This document shows positions 26,528-35,535 of a stretch of DNA of 64,000 nucleotides, in pieces. Source of the stretch: Paenibacillus taichungensis. GTDB taxonomy: Bacteria > Bacillota > Bacilli > Paenibacillales > Paenibacillaceae. Below the pieces are notes generated by a model, which was given only the letters and a program-made list of their open reading frames with translations, was not told the DNA's origin and ran no database searches. The DNA lies in assembly GCF_003287275.1 (NCBI RefSeq), contig NZ_QEVW01000005.1, positions 744,001 through 808,000 of the forward strand. The letters run 5' to 3'. Made by a program: the position numbers and the translations under genes. Numbering within the stretch: position 1 is the first letter of the stretch; every line of letters begins with the position of its first letter.

Positions 26528-28618
26528 TTATTTCATGTTGTCTTTCACAAGTGCTGCAAATGCTTCCGAACCTTCCTTCGTCAGATGTACGCCATCCTTT
26601 TCGAAATATTCGTCATGTCCCTCACTTGCAGTGTGCCAGTCAATGAGAGATACATTGCTATAATCGGAAGCCGCTTCGTTCAATGCTTTATTCACGGTTC
26701 GTTCCCATGGACGAGGAACTCGCACGGTAACCAGATACACATGTTCTTCATCTTTCAAATAATCCAGCACAGAATTTAGACTTTTGGAATTGAAGGAACC
26801 ATTGGTTCCAAGCTCCAGTACGACCTGACTGCCCATTTGATTATTTCTCTTCAGGCCATCCAATACATCGGCAGCCTCCCACATCTGACGGCCGATATGA
26901 CCGTCCACGTGCACACCAGTAATGGTTTGTTCAAGATAAGGCTTGGCGTCCAAAATAACCGAATCTCCAATGATCGTATAATGAACTTTTCCGTCTTTGG
27001 CTGGAGGGGCTGTTTCCACTTCCTCTTTGGAGGAATCTGACGTATTAACCGGATCCTCCGGTTGTCCGTTACCGTCGTCTTCTGGATTTCCCGGATTTTC
27101 GTTGCTGCCTTTGGGTTTACCAACAGCGTGGTTCGAGTCGCCGGGGGTTGAGCCTTTCTGCTCACCTGAGTTTGGCTCCTCAGATTGGGGAGCCTTATCT
27201 GGCTTCGTCGTTTGCTGTTCTCCATTACCTGGTGGATTTTCGTTCGCTGCTGGTTTGTCGTTTTTCTGTGGCTCAGGTTGGTTGTCCGCCCCAGAAGTGC
27301 TCACTGTTGCTGGAAGAACATCCTGCCCTTTTTCCTCCGTTACGGAATGATCTCCATTCAGCGTAGCCGACATCGATACCGAATGGGAATCAGAATTCGC
27401 TGCTGAAGTAATCATCATCTGTGACACTGTAAAGCACATTAACAGAATGCTCATCAGCAATCCAGCGCGCTTCCACCATACGTTGCGAATACCTGTTGTA
27501 TTGCGCCCTCTTCCCCATAACCGGGACCAGGAATCGCGAAATCCGTTGTAACGTATTGGATTTTCAATATATTTAAGTGACAAGGAGGCCAGTGCAACCG
27601 TTGCTGCAACCTGCAAAACCATTCGCACAGGATGTGCTCCACCCGTGTCTACCGTTGGACTCGTTAGAATAATGACAGGATAGTGCCACAAATATAAACC
27701 ATAGGACCTTTCACCAATCCAGCGCAATGGCTTAGCGCCAATGAGCCTTGCCAGGAAGGATGATGGATGAGCCAATACAGCTACGAGCAGTGTCGTCGCT
27801 ATGGCCTGAAGTACCATTCCTCCTCGATACAATGAAGGGTCGTACTCACTGCTATTCAGCATCATGTAGATCAACCAAGCAAGCGCAGCTAAGCCTAACA
27901 CGTCCAGGACAAGGCGATTGATGCGGGCAAGGGATGACGATAGTTTGCGACTCGGCCATACCACGGCCAGTGCAGCACCAGCCAGTAGAGCAAATGCTCT
28001 TGTGTCTGTTCCATAATAAACACGGCTCGGGTCTAGATCCGGATTATACATGATGGCCATTGCACCAGCAGACAATTCAGCTGCCACGACAATAAAGACG
28101 ACCAGCCATCCCTTTCTTTTGAACAAGACGATTGCTGCGACCAGTAGAAGGGGCCATACAATGTAAAACTGTTCTTCCACAGCCAGCGACCAGAAATGTC
28201 CAAAGGGTGATGGAGGGCCGAAACTTTCGAAATAGGAAACGTTATGAAAGATATACCACCAATTGCTTATGTATAATACTCCCGAGACAATGTCACCACG
28301 CAACGCAGCGAGTCGAGCTGGATCTGTGCAGAGCAACCAAATCATCACCACCGCTGTCATCGTGATCATGCCAGGTAACAAGCGCCTTACTCTTCGCACC
28401 CAGAAATCACCGAGCGATATCCGGCCATGCTCCTGCCATTGTGTCAAAAGAATGTCTGTAATCAAATACCCTGATAGAACAAAGAAAATGCCTACACCGA
28501 GCAAACCGCCCGGAATAAAACCTAAATTCAGATGATACCCTATAACTGCAAGCACAGCGATGGCTCGCAAACCATCCAGTCCGTTCATATGTCGCTTGCT
28601 TTTCAACGATTGTGACAT
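26528..28618 (-). CDS. OatA-type membrane O-acyltransferase with extracellular SGNH domain
   Basis: This 696-residue protein probably adds acetyl groups to a cell-wall or surface polymer. Residues about 10-385 form an acyltransferase-3 domain with about 10 membrane segments, the catalytic-type His in VIGYHL (about 29), and FFVLSGYLIT. A disordered Pro/Glu/Asn-rich linker (about 410-545) follows. The C-terminal SGNH esterase-like domain has GDS in IIGDSVIL, GTNG, and the Asp-His pair in DGVHLTKEG. ATG at 28618 has AAGGAGGGG upstream. A longer in-frame ATG at 28729 is not supported by conservation. Peptidoglycan O-acetylation and lysozyme resistance is the best-known family role. Confidence 0.9.
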   Translation of the reverse strand: MSQSLKSKRHMNGLDGLRAIAVLAVIGYHLNLGFIPGGLLGVGIFFVLSGYLITDILLTQWQEHGRISLGDFWVRRVRRLLPGMITMTAVVMIWLLCTDPARLAALRGDIVSGVLYISNWWYIFHNVSYFESFGPPSPFGHFWSLAVEEQFYIVWPLLLVAAIVLFKRKGWLVVFIVVAAELSAGAMAIMYNPDLDPSRVYYGTDTRAFALLAGAALAVVWPSRKLSSSLARINRLVLDVLGLAALAWLIYMMLNSSEYDPSLYRGGMVLQAIATTLLVAVLAHPSSFLARLIGAKPLRWIGERSYGLYLWHYPVIILTSPTVDTGGAHPVRMVLQVAATVALASLSLKYIENPIRYNGFRDSWSRLWGRGRNTTGIRNVWWKRAGLLMSILLMCFTVSQMMITSAANSDSHSVSMSATLNGDHSVTEEKGQDVLPATVSTSGADNQPEPQKNDKPAANENPPGNGEQQTTKPDKAPQSEEPNSGEQKGSTPGDSNHAVGKPKGSNENPGNPEDDGNGQPEDPVNTSDSSKEEVETAPPAKDGKVHYTIIGDSVILDAKPYLEQTITGVHVDGHIGRQMWEAADVLDGLKRNNQMGSQVVLELGTNGSFNSKSLNSVLDYLKDEEHVYLVTVRVPRPWERTVNKALNEAASDYSNVSLIDWHTASEGHDEYFEKDGVHLTKEGSEAFAALVKDNMK

Positions 28619-29130
28619 GCGAGCCCCTCCTTGACAATGTGAGTCGACATCATGCATGTCTGGGGCGTTCGAGAACTCCTTGTGGTTCTGGTTGTCATTA
28701 ACATACGTATTGCACCTTCCATCATTCATTTACAACATAAAGAAGACGAGTTACTTAACCATGATGTTTTATGATTACGATTTCTTTATATCTTTGTTGT
28801 TATCTCCCGTTTAGCATTATACGCCCGAAAGATTATTCACAAATTACAGCAATAGTTACAATCCAATGAAACGATGTAACCTTTCCTGCCAAGCATATAT
28901 AGCTGTAAAATCATACTCTAATTTTATTGTTAAATACAGCATTTTTCATGGAATGGCTAATATTACCTTGCCTTTTATTTCATATATGAGCAGATCCCTC
29001 TGAGGGTCTGTGGAGTGTTCGCGCCAATAGGAAAAGGCTGCCGACTTGCTCAGCAGCCAATAACCATTATAAACCTATCTCTTGCCGGATTGAAAGTTTT
29101 GCTCATAATTGCATCTTGGTGCCTAGGACC
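28619..29130. other. Intergenic region, 5' side of the acyltransferase
   Basis: This 512-base AT-rich region carries the leader and promoter region of the acyltransferase and a minus-strand terminator (29032-29058). A short hairpin, AGATCCC/GGGTCT, lies near 28992-29010. I see no gene with a ribosome site. Confidence 0.55.
29032..29058 (-). terminator. Possible terminator
   Basis: The stem GGCTGC/GCAGCC is followed on the minus strand by TTTTCC. It lies about 75 bases beyond the flavin reductase stop. Confidence 0.55.
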
Positions 29131-29691
29131 CTAGAGGTAAAACGGATGAACCTTCTCTTCCGCACTCCCATTGAGAATCCGATAAGAGGATCGTCCTATG
29201 TACATTGGAATCTGCAATTTGTCCAGATTAACCATTCCATTGTCCAGGAAGTATTCCGTGTCTAGATACCGCTGTAACACTTCACCTGCAATCCATTCAT
29301 GATCCCCATACGTTGTGATATCGATAATCTTGCACTCGTAAGCAAAATAAGCTTCGGTCAGAATTGGTACATTCACTTTGATTCCTTCTTCGTATGTAAT
29401 CCCGAATTTCGAGAATTTGTCTGTGTCTCTTCCACTGAAGGTTCCCGCAGCCTGAATCCACTCCGAATGATGACCCGGAAGAAAGTGTACCCCGAATACT
29501 CCACTCTGCTCAATCAATTCATAAGAGTACGTTTCCTTCCTCAGCGATATCCCGTAAATTCCGGGAGACGATCCAATATAGGTATGCCAACCTGAAGCCA
29601 TCACATTCTGAATGTCCTTATGACGGGATGTCACTACCGCCACCATGCCTGGATACGAATAAAACATAGGTTCATCTATCGGTTTCCGCAT
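29131..29691 (-). CDS. Flavin reductase-like domain protein (FMN-binding split barrel)
   Basis: This 186-residue cytoplasmic protein of the flavin reductase-like family has the N-terminal strand pattern YPGMVAVVTSRH..IQNVMASGW, where the Ser/Thr region binds FMN phosphate, then GISLRKETYSYELI and the C-terminal TEAYFAYECKIIDI. These enzymes reduce free flavin or bind FMN for a partner oxygenase. No oxygenase is adjacent, so the partner is unknown. It is transcribed alone. Confidence 0.85.
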   Translation of the reverse strand: MRKPIDEPMFYSYPGMVAVVTSRHKDIQNVMASGWHTYIGSSPGIYGISLRKETYSYELIEQSGVFGVHFLPGHHSEWIQAAGTFSGRDTDKFSKFGITYEEGIKVNVPILTEAYFAYECKIIDITTYGDHEWIAGEVLQRYLDTEYFLDNGMVNLDKLQIPMYIGRSSYRILNGSAEEKVHPFYL

Positions 29692-29873
29692 CTGATCACC
29701 TCTTCGTTTTCAATAGGACCTAAAGCTGTAATAGGCCGTTTTCTCATCCATAATTATACAATATAAGTAAAGGATGAAAAAGAATTACTTCCTTCAGCAC
29801 TAATCACTTTTTGAACATACGAAAATATTAGCGAAAACGGGGCCACTGCTGAATTTCCCCAATTATTTTTCAC

Positions 29874-29902
29874 TTGATATTCGAAGATAGGTGTATTAAA
29901 TT
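29874..29902 (+). promoter_or_regulatory. Candidate sigma-A promoter of the LysE gene
   Basis: TTGATA (29874-29879) and TAAATT (29897-29902) are spaced by 17 bases and lie about 60 bases upstream of the start codon. Confidence 0.4.
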
Positions 29903-29963
29903 AAAAAATACATTTTTACTTTACAACAGTAAGATGAATCAACTGAGATGAAAGGGATGTGAA

Positions 29964-30596
29964 ATGGAAGTTTATCTAAAATATTTCTTGATTGGTCTTG
30001 CCATTGCCATGCCAGTCGGAGCAATTACTGTAGAAATGACAAAGCAAGGTTTGAAAAATGGGTTTATCCACGGATGGGCAGTTGGGCTCGGTGGGATGAC
30101 GATTGATGTTACGCTTATACTCGCCATGTACTTTGGCTTCGCTTCTGTACTGGCCTTGCCGTATGTGCAGATCCCGCTTTGGCTGGTAGGTGCAGGATTT
30201 CTGGCCTATCTGGGCTACGATTCCATTAAGAATGCGGATAAAGATATTACTCCCGCAGACGAAAAGACACAGAAATCATTCTTTAGTACATATCGCAATG
30301 GGTTACTTGTCGCCGTATCTCCAGGGAATCTGATTTTTTGGGTTTCCGTATTCGGTGCAGTGTTATCTGATTCCTATAGCTCAGCACATTCAGCCAGCTT
30401 TGCTATCGCAGCATGCGGCGTAATGAGTGGTATTCTAATTCACGATTTGGGGCTTTTGTCGGTGGTGTCGGTTACTAGAAGAGTAATGAGTCGCTCCATG
30501 ATTCGCTGGGTTTCCGTCATAGCCGGAATACTGCTATTTGGATTTTCCCTATACTTCCTCTATGAGTTCATCATGGGGATCATCAGTTACGTTTAG
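29964..30596 (+). CDS. LysE-family amino-acid exporter
   Basis: This 210-residue membrane protein has six hydrophobic segments. It shows the family signature near the N-terminus, MPVGAITVEMTKQGLKNGF, and the central VAVSPGNLIFWVSVFG. LysE/RhtB proteins export amino acids or their analogues. The substrate here is not predictable. The ribosome site AAAGGGATG lies upstream of the ATG, and a terminator follows directly. Confidence 0.9.
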   Translation: MEVYLKYFLIGLAIAMPVGAITVEMTKQGLKNGFIHGWAVGLGGMTIDVTLILAMYFGFASVLALPYVQIPLWLVGAGFLAYLGYDSIKNADKDITPADEKTQKSFFSTYRNGLLVAVSPGNLIFWVSVFGAVLSDSYSSAHSASFAIAACGVMSGILIHDLGLLSVVSVTRRVMSRSMIRWVSVIAGILLFGFSLYFLYEFIMGIISYV

Positions 30597-30620
30597 AAGA
30601 GAGAGGCTTGTTATGAGAAA

Positions 30621-30650
30621 GAAGGAGTCCACTAATGGCGGACTCCTTCT
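30621..30650 (+). terminator. Rho-independent terminator
   Basis: The stem AAGGAGTCC/GGACTCCTT has a 9-base loop and is followed by a T-rich tail. It ends the LysE transcript. Confidence 0.8.
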
Positions 30651-30690
30651 TGATTTTTAGATTATCTCTAATGCTAAATCCCGTTAGTGA

Positions 30691-31506
30691 TCATCCTGTT
30701 GCACTATCTTCGACCTCTACCTTTGACTCGTCAAATATACTGCTTTCTTCTTCCAATCTTTCTGCAATTTCAATAATTTTGTCCATGACATTCTTCTCTT
30801 GGCTCTCTACCCTTTCACTCGCAATCTGAGCTAGCTTCTCATGTTGTCCCACACAAATGGAACGACTCGCATACTCAAACATGGGAATATCATTCGCATC
30901 ATTTCCAAAAGCAATGAAATCATGGGAAAAGACCCCAAGTGCTTGCAGTCCTGTCCATTTATTCACGCCCTCAGGACTAATATCGATGATATTCTCTGTT
31001 CCATGCATGTAGGTCACCACAGGAAGGTTCCGTAACGCCTCAAGCATCTCCTGGTGATTACGGCTGCTTAGGACGACCACCTTCACAATCTGGGTTAATT
31101 CCTCCAGCAATATGTTCTTCGCTCTGCACTCGGGGTCCAGATTGGTTCGAATAGGATGCTCCGGGTTGCCTGAATAACAGTAATCCCATTGACAATCAAT
31201 GAGATACTCTGCTTCATGCTGCTTCAATAACGTCAGTATATGGTCCGCAATGGATGCTTCCAAATAAACTGTGGAAACCTCAAGCCCACTGCGATACACA
31301 AACCCTCCATTACCCCCTACCATCGGGAAATGCTGCATATGGACGGGCAGAATAGGCAATAAATCACGGATTGGTCGTGCAGATGCAAAAATAAGTTCAT
31401 GACCTTTCTCCATGAGAAAGTCCAATGTCTGTACCATTTCACTGGTTAACGGTTTCCCATGAAAACAGATCGTTCCATCCAGATCAAACACAAATTTCAT
31501 CATCAT
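30691..31506 (-). CDS. HAD-superfamily hydrolase, Cof type (HAD-IIB)
   Basis: This 271-residue phosphatase-like enzyme has motif I FDLDGT at the N-terminus, with nucleophile and acid/base Asp. Motif II lies in ASARP, and motifs III and IV lie in the region ending FGNDANDIPMFEYA. A C2-type cap lies in between. Cof-type enzymes act on sugar phosphates, flavin precursors or similar phosphoesters. The gene is divergent from a Crp/Fnr regulator across about 75 bases. Confidence 0.9.
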   Translation of the reverse strand: MMMKFVFDLDGTICFHGKPLTSEMVQTLDFLMEKGHELIFASARPIRDLLPILPVHMQHFPMVGGNGGFVYRSGLEVSTVYLEASIADHILTLLKQHEAEYLIDCQWDYCYSGNPEHPIRTNLDPECRAKNILLEELTQIVKVVVLSSRNHQEMLEALRNLPVVTYMHGTENIIDISPEGVNKWTGLQALGVFSHDFIAFGNDANDIPMFEYASRSICVGQHEKLAQIASERVESQEKNVMDKIIEIAERLEEESSIFDESKVEVEDSATG

Positions 31507-31580
31507 TCCCCCTCGTTTTTCTAATCATATCAAGTTCATATATAATGAAAAGGACCGATGTCCATTTGAGGTGAAAAAAA

Positions 31581-32270
31581 ATGAAAATGTACAGGGAATA
31601 TGAAAAAATACAATCTTACATGTCCCTTTTTAATTTGGAACAAATCTTTGCCGACGCTGCTTTGCTTCCCATTCAGCTTCGGGAATATGATTCAGATGAA
31701 TATGTTCTTTCCGAAGGCAATGAGTTGGATGGTCTTTACTTTCAAGTGGAAGGTCTGACCAGAGTCTCCTCAAGTGTCGAGACTGGTAAGTCTCTTTTGC
31801 TGCGTTTCTGCCACCCCTTGTCTATCTTTGGTGATATTGAATTGATTCAGAAAGTGGTTGTACAGTCACAGGTGCAGGCTGTGCAGCCCTCCAAATTCCT
31901 GTTTTTAGACATAGAATTCGTTGAACGAAAATTAATGCAGGATTATCGTTTTTTGAATGAAATGCTCAAACATCTGTCCTATAAACTGCAGACATGTACA
32001 GCGGCATCCCGAATCAACTCACTATCCTCCGTTGAAGAACGGTTCGCTATCTATTTGATGTCCACTCGTCTGCCCAAAGAGTTTGGCAAGGAAATAAGCA
32101 CGCCTCACATTCCGGAAATAGCATCCGTAATCGGTACAACACCCCGACACTTAAATCGCCTCATTCAGAAACTGTCCGATCTGGAAATCCTGTGCAAAAA
32201 AAGAAAAGGTTTTGTTGTGCTCGATTGGGAGCGGGTGGATGAACTATCAAATGGATTGCGTTATGACTAG
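31581..32270 (+). CDS. Crp/Fnr-family transcription regulator (YeiL-like)
   Basis: This 229-residue regulator has an N-terminal cyclic-nucleotide-binding-like fold (about 15-125, with GNELDGLYFQVEG and IFGDIELI) and a C-terminal helix-turn-helix (about 165-215: IPEIASVIGTTPRHLNRLIQKL). Two cysteines occur near 78 and 135, but there is no N-terminal Fe-S cysteine cluster of the Fnr type. The effector is unknown. It may act on the divergent HAD gene or on msrA downstream (48 bases). Confidence 0.88.
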   Translation: MKMYREYEKIQSYMSLFNLEQIFADAALLPIQLREYDSDEYVLSEGNELDGLYFQVEGLTRVSSSVETGKSLLLRFCHPLSIFGDIELIQKVVVQSQVQAVQPSKFLFLDIEFVERKLMQDYRFLNEMLKHLSYKLQTCTAASRINSLSSVEERFAIYLMSTRLPKEFGKEISTPHIPEIASVIGTTPRHLNRLIQKLSDLEILCKKRKGFVVLDWERVDELSNGLRYD

Positions 32271-32318
32271 CTTTCATAGTAATCTTGATTAAACACAACT
32301 GAGAAATGGGGAATAGCA

Positions 32319-32837
32319 GTGATCGAAAAAGCAACGTTTGCCGGGGGATGTTTCTGGTGTATGGTAAGTCCTTTTGAAGAGCAACCCGGCATTCACGGAA
32401 TTATATCCGGATACATGGGTGGAACCGTAGAAAACCCTACATATGAGCAAGTATTGACCGGGGAAACAGGACATTTGGAAGTTGTGCAAATCTCGTTTGA
32501 TCCAGCCATTTTCCCGTATGAGAAATTGCTTGAGCTTTACTGGCCACAGATCGATCCGACAGATGCAACAGGTCAGGGTAATGATCGTAAGAGCCAATAT
32601 CGGGCTGCCATTCTGTATCACAATGAAGAACAACGCCAATTGGCCCTGAAATCACGAGAGGAACTCGGCAAAACAGGCCGATTCGATAAACCTGTTGTTA
32701 CTGCCATTGAGGAAGCCTCCGTATTTTATCCGGCAGAAGAATATCATCAAAATTTCCACCGCAAAGATCCAAAATATTATAAAGAATCCCGGATTTATTC
32801 CGGACGCGATGAAATTATTAAGAAATATTGGAGTTAA
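32319..32837 (+). CDS. msrA: Peptide methionine-(S)-S-oxide reductase MsrA
   Basis: This 172-residue repair enzyme reduces methionine-S-sulfoxide in proteins. The catalytic signature GGCFWC is at residues 9-14, with nucleophilic Cys11, and the family motif EEYHQNF is near residue 145. No recycling cysteine is seen in the C-terminal tail, so Cys14 or an external thiol would resolve the intermediate. The start is GTG with GGGG seven bases upstream. A terminator follows. Confidence 0.95.
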   Translation: MIEKATFAGGCFWCMVSPFEEQPGIHGIISGYMGGTVENPTYEQVLTGETGHLEVVQISFDPAIFPYEKLLELYWPQIDPTDATGQGNDRKSQYRAAILYHNEEQRQLALKSREELGKTGRFDKPVVTAIEEASVFYPAEEYHQNFHRKDPKYYKESRIYSGRDEIIKKYWS

Positions 32838-32852
32838 TCTCTTTAAATCGTA

Positions 32853-32879
32853 AAGTGGCCACATGGGCCGCTTTTTTGT
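32853..32879 (+). terminator. Rho-independent terminator
   Basis: The stem AAGTGGCC/GGCCGCTT has one G-T pair and is followed by TTTTTTG. It ends the msrA transcript. Confidence 0.78.
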
Positions 32880-32889
32880 TGCATCCATT

Positions 32890-33540
32890 TTACAGTACAC
32901 CGATTAAGGTCTTCAACTCCTCGATGCTGTCAATAACCCGATGCGCCTGAGCTAATTCATCGGCTTGAGCAAAGTCAAAATTACACCCAATGGACATTAA
33001 ATCATTATCCTTCGCCGCCTTAATGTCAGACAATCGATCCCCAATGACCATTCCACGAGTGATCTTATATTTCTCCACGATGTAGCGTACGAGATCAGAC
33101 TTATTTTGTGATGCAATCTGCTGTATGCTGAATGTTTCCGTTACCCAATCATCCAAATGATAATAGGTTACGATGGCATTCAAATATTCGACTTGTCCAT
33201 TACTCGCTATGTATATCGGTATACTCTTCTCTTTGCAGTATTGAAAGAACCCTTCTACGTACGGGTACAGGGCACCATGGCCTGCCTCGATATTCGCAAT
33301 CAACTTCTCATGAAACCATTCATTTGCTTGTTGTCTAATCTGGTCCGAGTATCCGGGCAATAAATTCTTCCAGACGACGGGCAGAGGAACTCCCATAATT
33401 TCACGGTACTTTTCTATTGGCGTATCCTGCTCCCACAATCCCTTTGATCTCAGATGATTAAAAGTATTATGCAGAGAAGTTTCCAATATTCGATCTGTTT
33501 GAAATAACGTGCCATCCATATCAAAAATCAATGAAATCAT
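32890..33540 (-). CDS. HAD-superfamily hydrolase, subfamily IA
   Basis: This 216-residue phosphatase-like enzyme has motif I FDMDGTLFQTD at residues 6-16, motif II IASNGQ, motif III Lys in NKSD, and motif IV GDRLSDIKAAKDN. A helical C1 cap lies between motifs I and II. It resembles phosphoglycolate phosphatase and beta-phosphoglucomutase relatives, but the substrate cannot be fixed. It is convergent with msrA. Confidence 0.9.
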   Translation of the reverse strand: MISLIFDMDGTLFQTDRILETSLHNTFNHLRSKGLWEQDTPIEKYREIMGVPLPVVWKNLLPGYSDQIRQQANEWFHEKLIANIEAGHGALYPYVEGFFQYCKEKSIPIYIASNGQVEYLNAIVTYYHLDDWVTETFSIQQIASQNKSDLVRYIVEKYKITRGMVIGDRLSDIKAAKDNDLMSIGCNFDFAQADELAQAHRVIDSIEELKTLIGVL

Positions 33541-33772
33541 AAACAGATTCGCCCTCCTTTATTTCCAAAATATATAGTGAGATACTATGGTCACTTTACA
33601 TAGGTAAAGCACTATCCCTCAACATACGTGAATACCTGTCATTTGACAACCCTTCCAGATTTCTCGACTGGAACCACCTCTTATTCCAAGGTCGGTTATG
33701 AACTGCCTCTCATTCGTCCATACTATTACCTACGAATAAACCGTCATCACGAATGGCAGGGGAGGAAGCACC

Positions 33773-35533
33773 ATGAACCGGAGAAACCCGCATCAAATTA
33801 ATCAACCTGCATCAGAACTGCCCGTTCCGCTTGAATTCGATCGCAGCTGGATCAACCAACTGGAGTCCAGACTCGACAAAGGCGGCCCTTGGGGCGATTA
33901 CAGACTCTTTCAACTTGGCATTCAAGCCGAAGAGACGAATCTGATTCCCAACTTTGATGAAATCCAGTGTCTGAAGCATTTACAGGGACTCACCCCTCTT
34001 CCACACCAGATGGATACTGCACGCAGAGTACTGTTTGAAATGTCAGGCCGTGCCATTCTCGCCGATGAGGTTGGACTTGGCAAAACGATTGAAGCTGGCC
34101 TGATTTTGAAAGAATATATGGTCCGTGGGCTCGTATCCAAAGTGCTCATTCTCGTGCCTGCGTCCCTTGTACTGCAATGGGTGCGGGAGCTGAATTCCAA
34201 ATTTGGCATCCCTGCGGTTGCTCAGAAAAAGGCGTATTCCTGGCAAAACGAAATCGTGGTTGCCTCGATGGATACAGCCAAGCGTGACCCGCACAAAGAT
34301 TTGCTGCTGAATACGGATTACGACATGATTATTATCGACGAGGCTCATAAGCTCAAAAATAAAAAAACAACCAACTATCAATTCATGCTGAAATTGCGAA
34401 AAAAATACTGCCTGCTGCTTACGGCTACACCGGTGCAGAACGACATGAGCGAGCTGTTCAACCTCATTAACCTGCTCAAGCCGGGACAGCTTGGCCGTCA
34501 GGGAGATTTTGCAGCCAACTTTGTCGTCGACAAACGCATTCCGAAAAATCAGGAACAGCTCAAGGATGAGTTGTCCAAAGTCATGATCCGTAACCGCCGC
34601 GGTGAAGGACCTGTTCAATTTACCAAACGGAACGTGTCCAATGTGAATTTGCAGCTTTCGCCTGAAGAACAAGCCCTTTACGATGGGGTGACTTCCTTTG
34701 TGAAGGATCAATACCAGGAAGCGGGCGGCAATCTGAGCAGCATGCTTTCCCTGGTAACGTTGCAGCGAGAAGTATGCAGCAGCCGGGATGCTGTGTTTGT
34801 GACGCTGGTCAATCTGTCGAAGAAGCTTCCACTGGACTCCCCACTGCGGGATAAGATTTGGGAGCTCGTTGCCCATATTAAAGCGATCAAGGAAAATACC
34901 AAAGCGGAGAAAACGATGGAACTTGTTCGTAACATGAATGAGAAGGTTATTATTTTCACCGAATACCGTGCCACGCAGGAGTACTTGCTCAATTATTTTC
35001 GTAACAACGGCCTGACCGCAGTTCCCTACCGGGGCGGCATGAACCGGGGTAAAAAAGACTGGATGATGGACCTCTTCCGTGGCCGCGTACAGGCCATGAT
35101 TGCAACCGAGGCGGGCGGTGAGGGTATCAACCTGCAATTTTGCCATCACATGATCAACTTCGACCTGCCTTGGAATCCCATGCGTGTTGAGCAGCGGATC
35201 GGCCGCGTACACCGATTGGGACAGCAGAATGATGTGAACATTTACAACCTTTCCACGACAGGCACAATCGAGGAGCATATTCTGAATCTGCTTCATGAGA
35301 AGATCAATATGTTCGAGATGGTCATTGGTGGATTGGATGTCATTCTGGAGCGGTTGGAGAAGAAGGAATCGATTGAAAAAAGTTTGTACAAAATCATGCT
35401 TGAATCACAAAACGAAGAGGATATCCGCCGTAAAATGGACTCGCTTGGACAATCGCTGAACTCCATTCAGCGCGAAGTCGCAGATGAGGCACCCGCCGTA
35501 TCCGGGCTTGACATTCGTAAAGGAGGCCTCTGA
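33773..35533 (+). CDS. yqhH: SNF2/RapA-like DEAH-box helicase (YqhH-like)
   Basis: This 586-residue ATP-dependent DNA or RNA translocase-like protein has Walker A in LADEVGLGKTIEAG (about 96-109), DEAH at 189-192, TATPV (motif III), and the C-terminal motifs ATEAGGEGINLQF and QRIGRVHRLGQ. It resembles Bacillus YqhH. SNF2 proteins of this kind remodel protein-nucleic acid complexes, and RapA recycles RNA polymerase. The role of YqhH is not established to my knowledge. The next gene starts two bases after the stop, so the two are co-translated. Confidence 0.9.
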   Translation: MNRRNPHQINQPASELPVPLEFDRSWINQLESRLDKGGPWGDYRLFQLGIQAEETNLIPNFDEIQCLKHLQGLTPLPHQMDTARRVLFEMSGRAILADEVGLGKTIEAGLILKEYMVRGLVSKVLILVPASLVLQWVRELNSKFGIPAVAQKKAYSWQNEIVVASMDTAKRDPHKDLLLNTDYDMIIIDEAHKLKNKKTTNYQFMLKLRKKYCLLLTATPVQNDMSELFNLINLLKPGQLGRQGDFAANFVVDKRIPKNQEQLKDELSKVMIRNRRGEGPVQFTKRNVSNVNLQLSPEEQALYDGVTSFVKDQYQEAGGNLSSMLSLVTLQREVCSSRDAVFVTLVNLSKKLPLDSPLRDKIWELVAHIKAIKENTKAEKTMELVRNMNEKVIIFTEYRATQEYLLNYFRNNGLTAVPYRGGMNRGKKDWMMDLFRGRVQAMIATEAGGEGINLQFCHHMINFDLPWNPMRVEQRIGRVHRLGQQNDVNIYNLSTTGTIEEHILNLLHEKINMFEMVIGGLDVILERLEKKESIEKSLYKIMLESQNEEDIRRKMDSLGQSLNSIQREVADEAPAVSGLDIRKGGL

Positions 35534-35535
35534 TC

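Noticed and set aside
34043..35296. Long minus-strand reading frame of 417 codons opposite the SNF2 helicase
   Set aside because: It is a shadow of the helicase gene, which has complete motifs on the plus strand.
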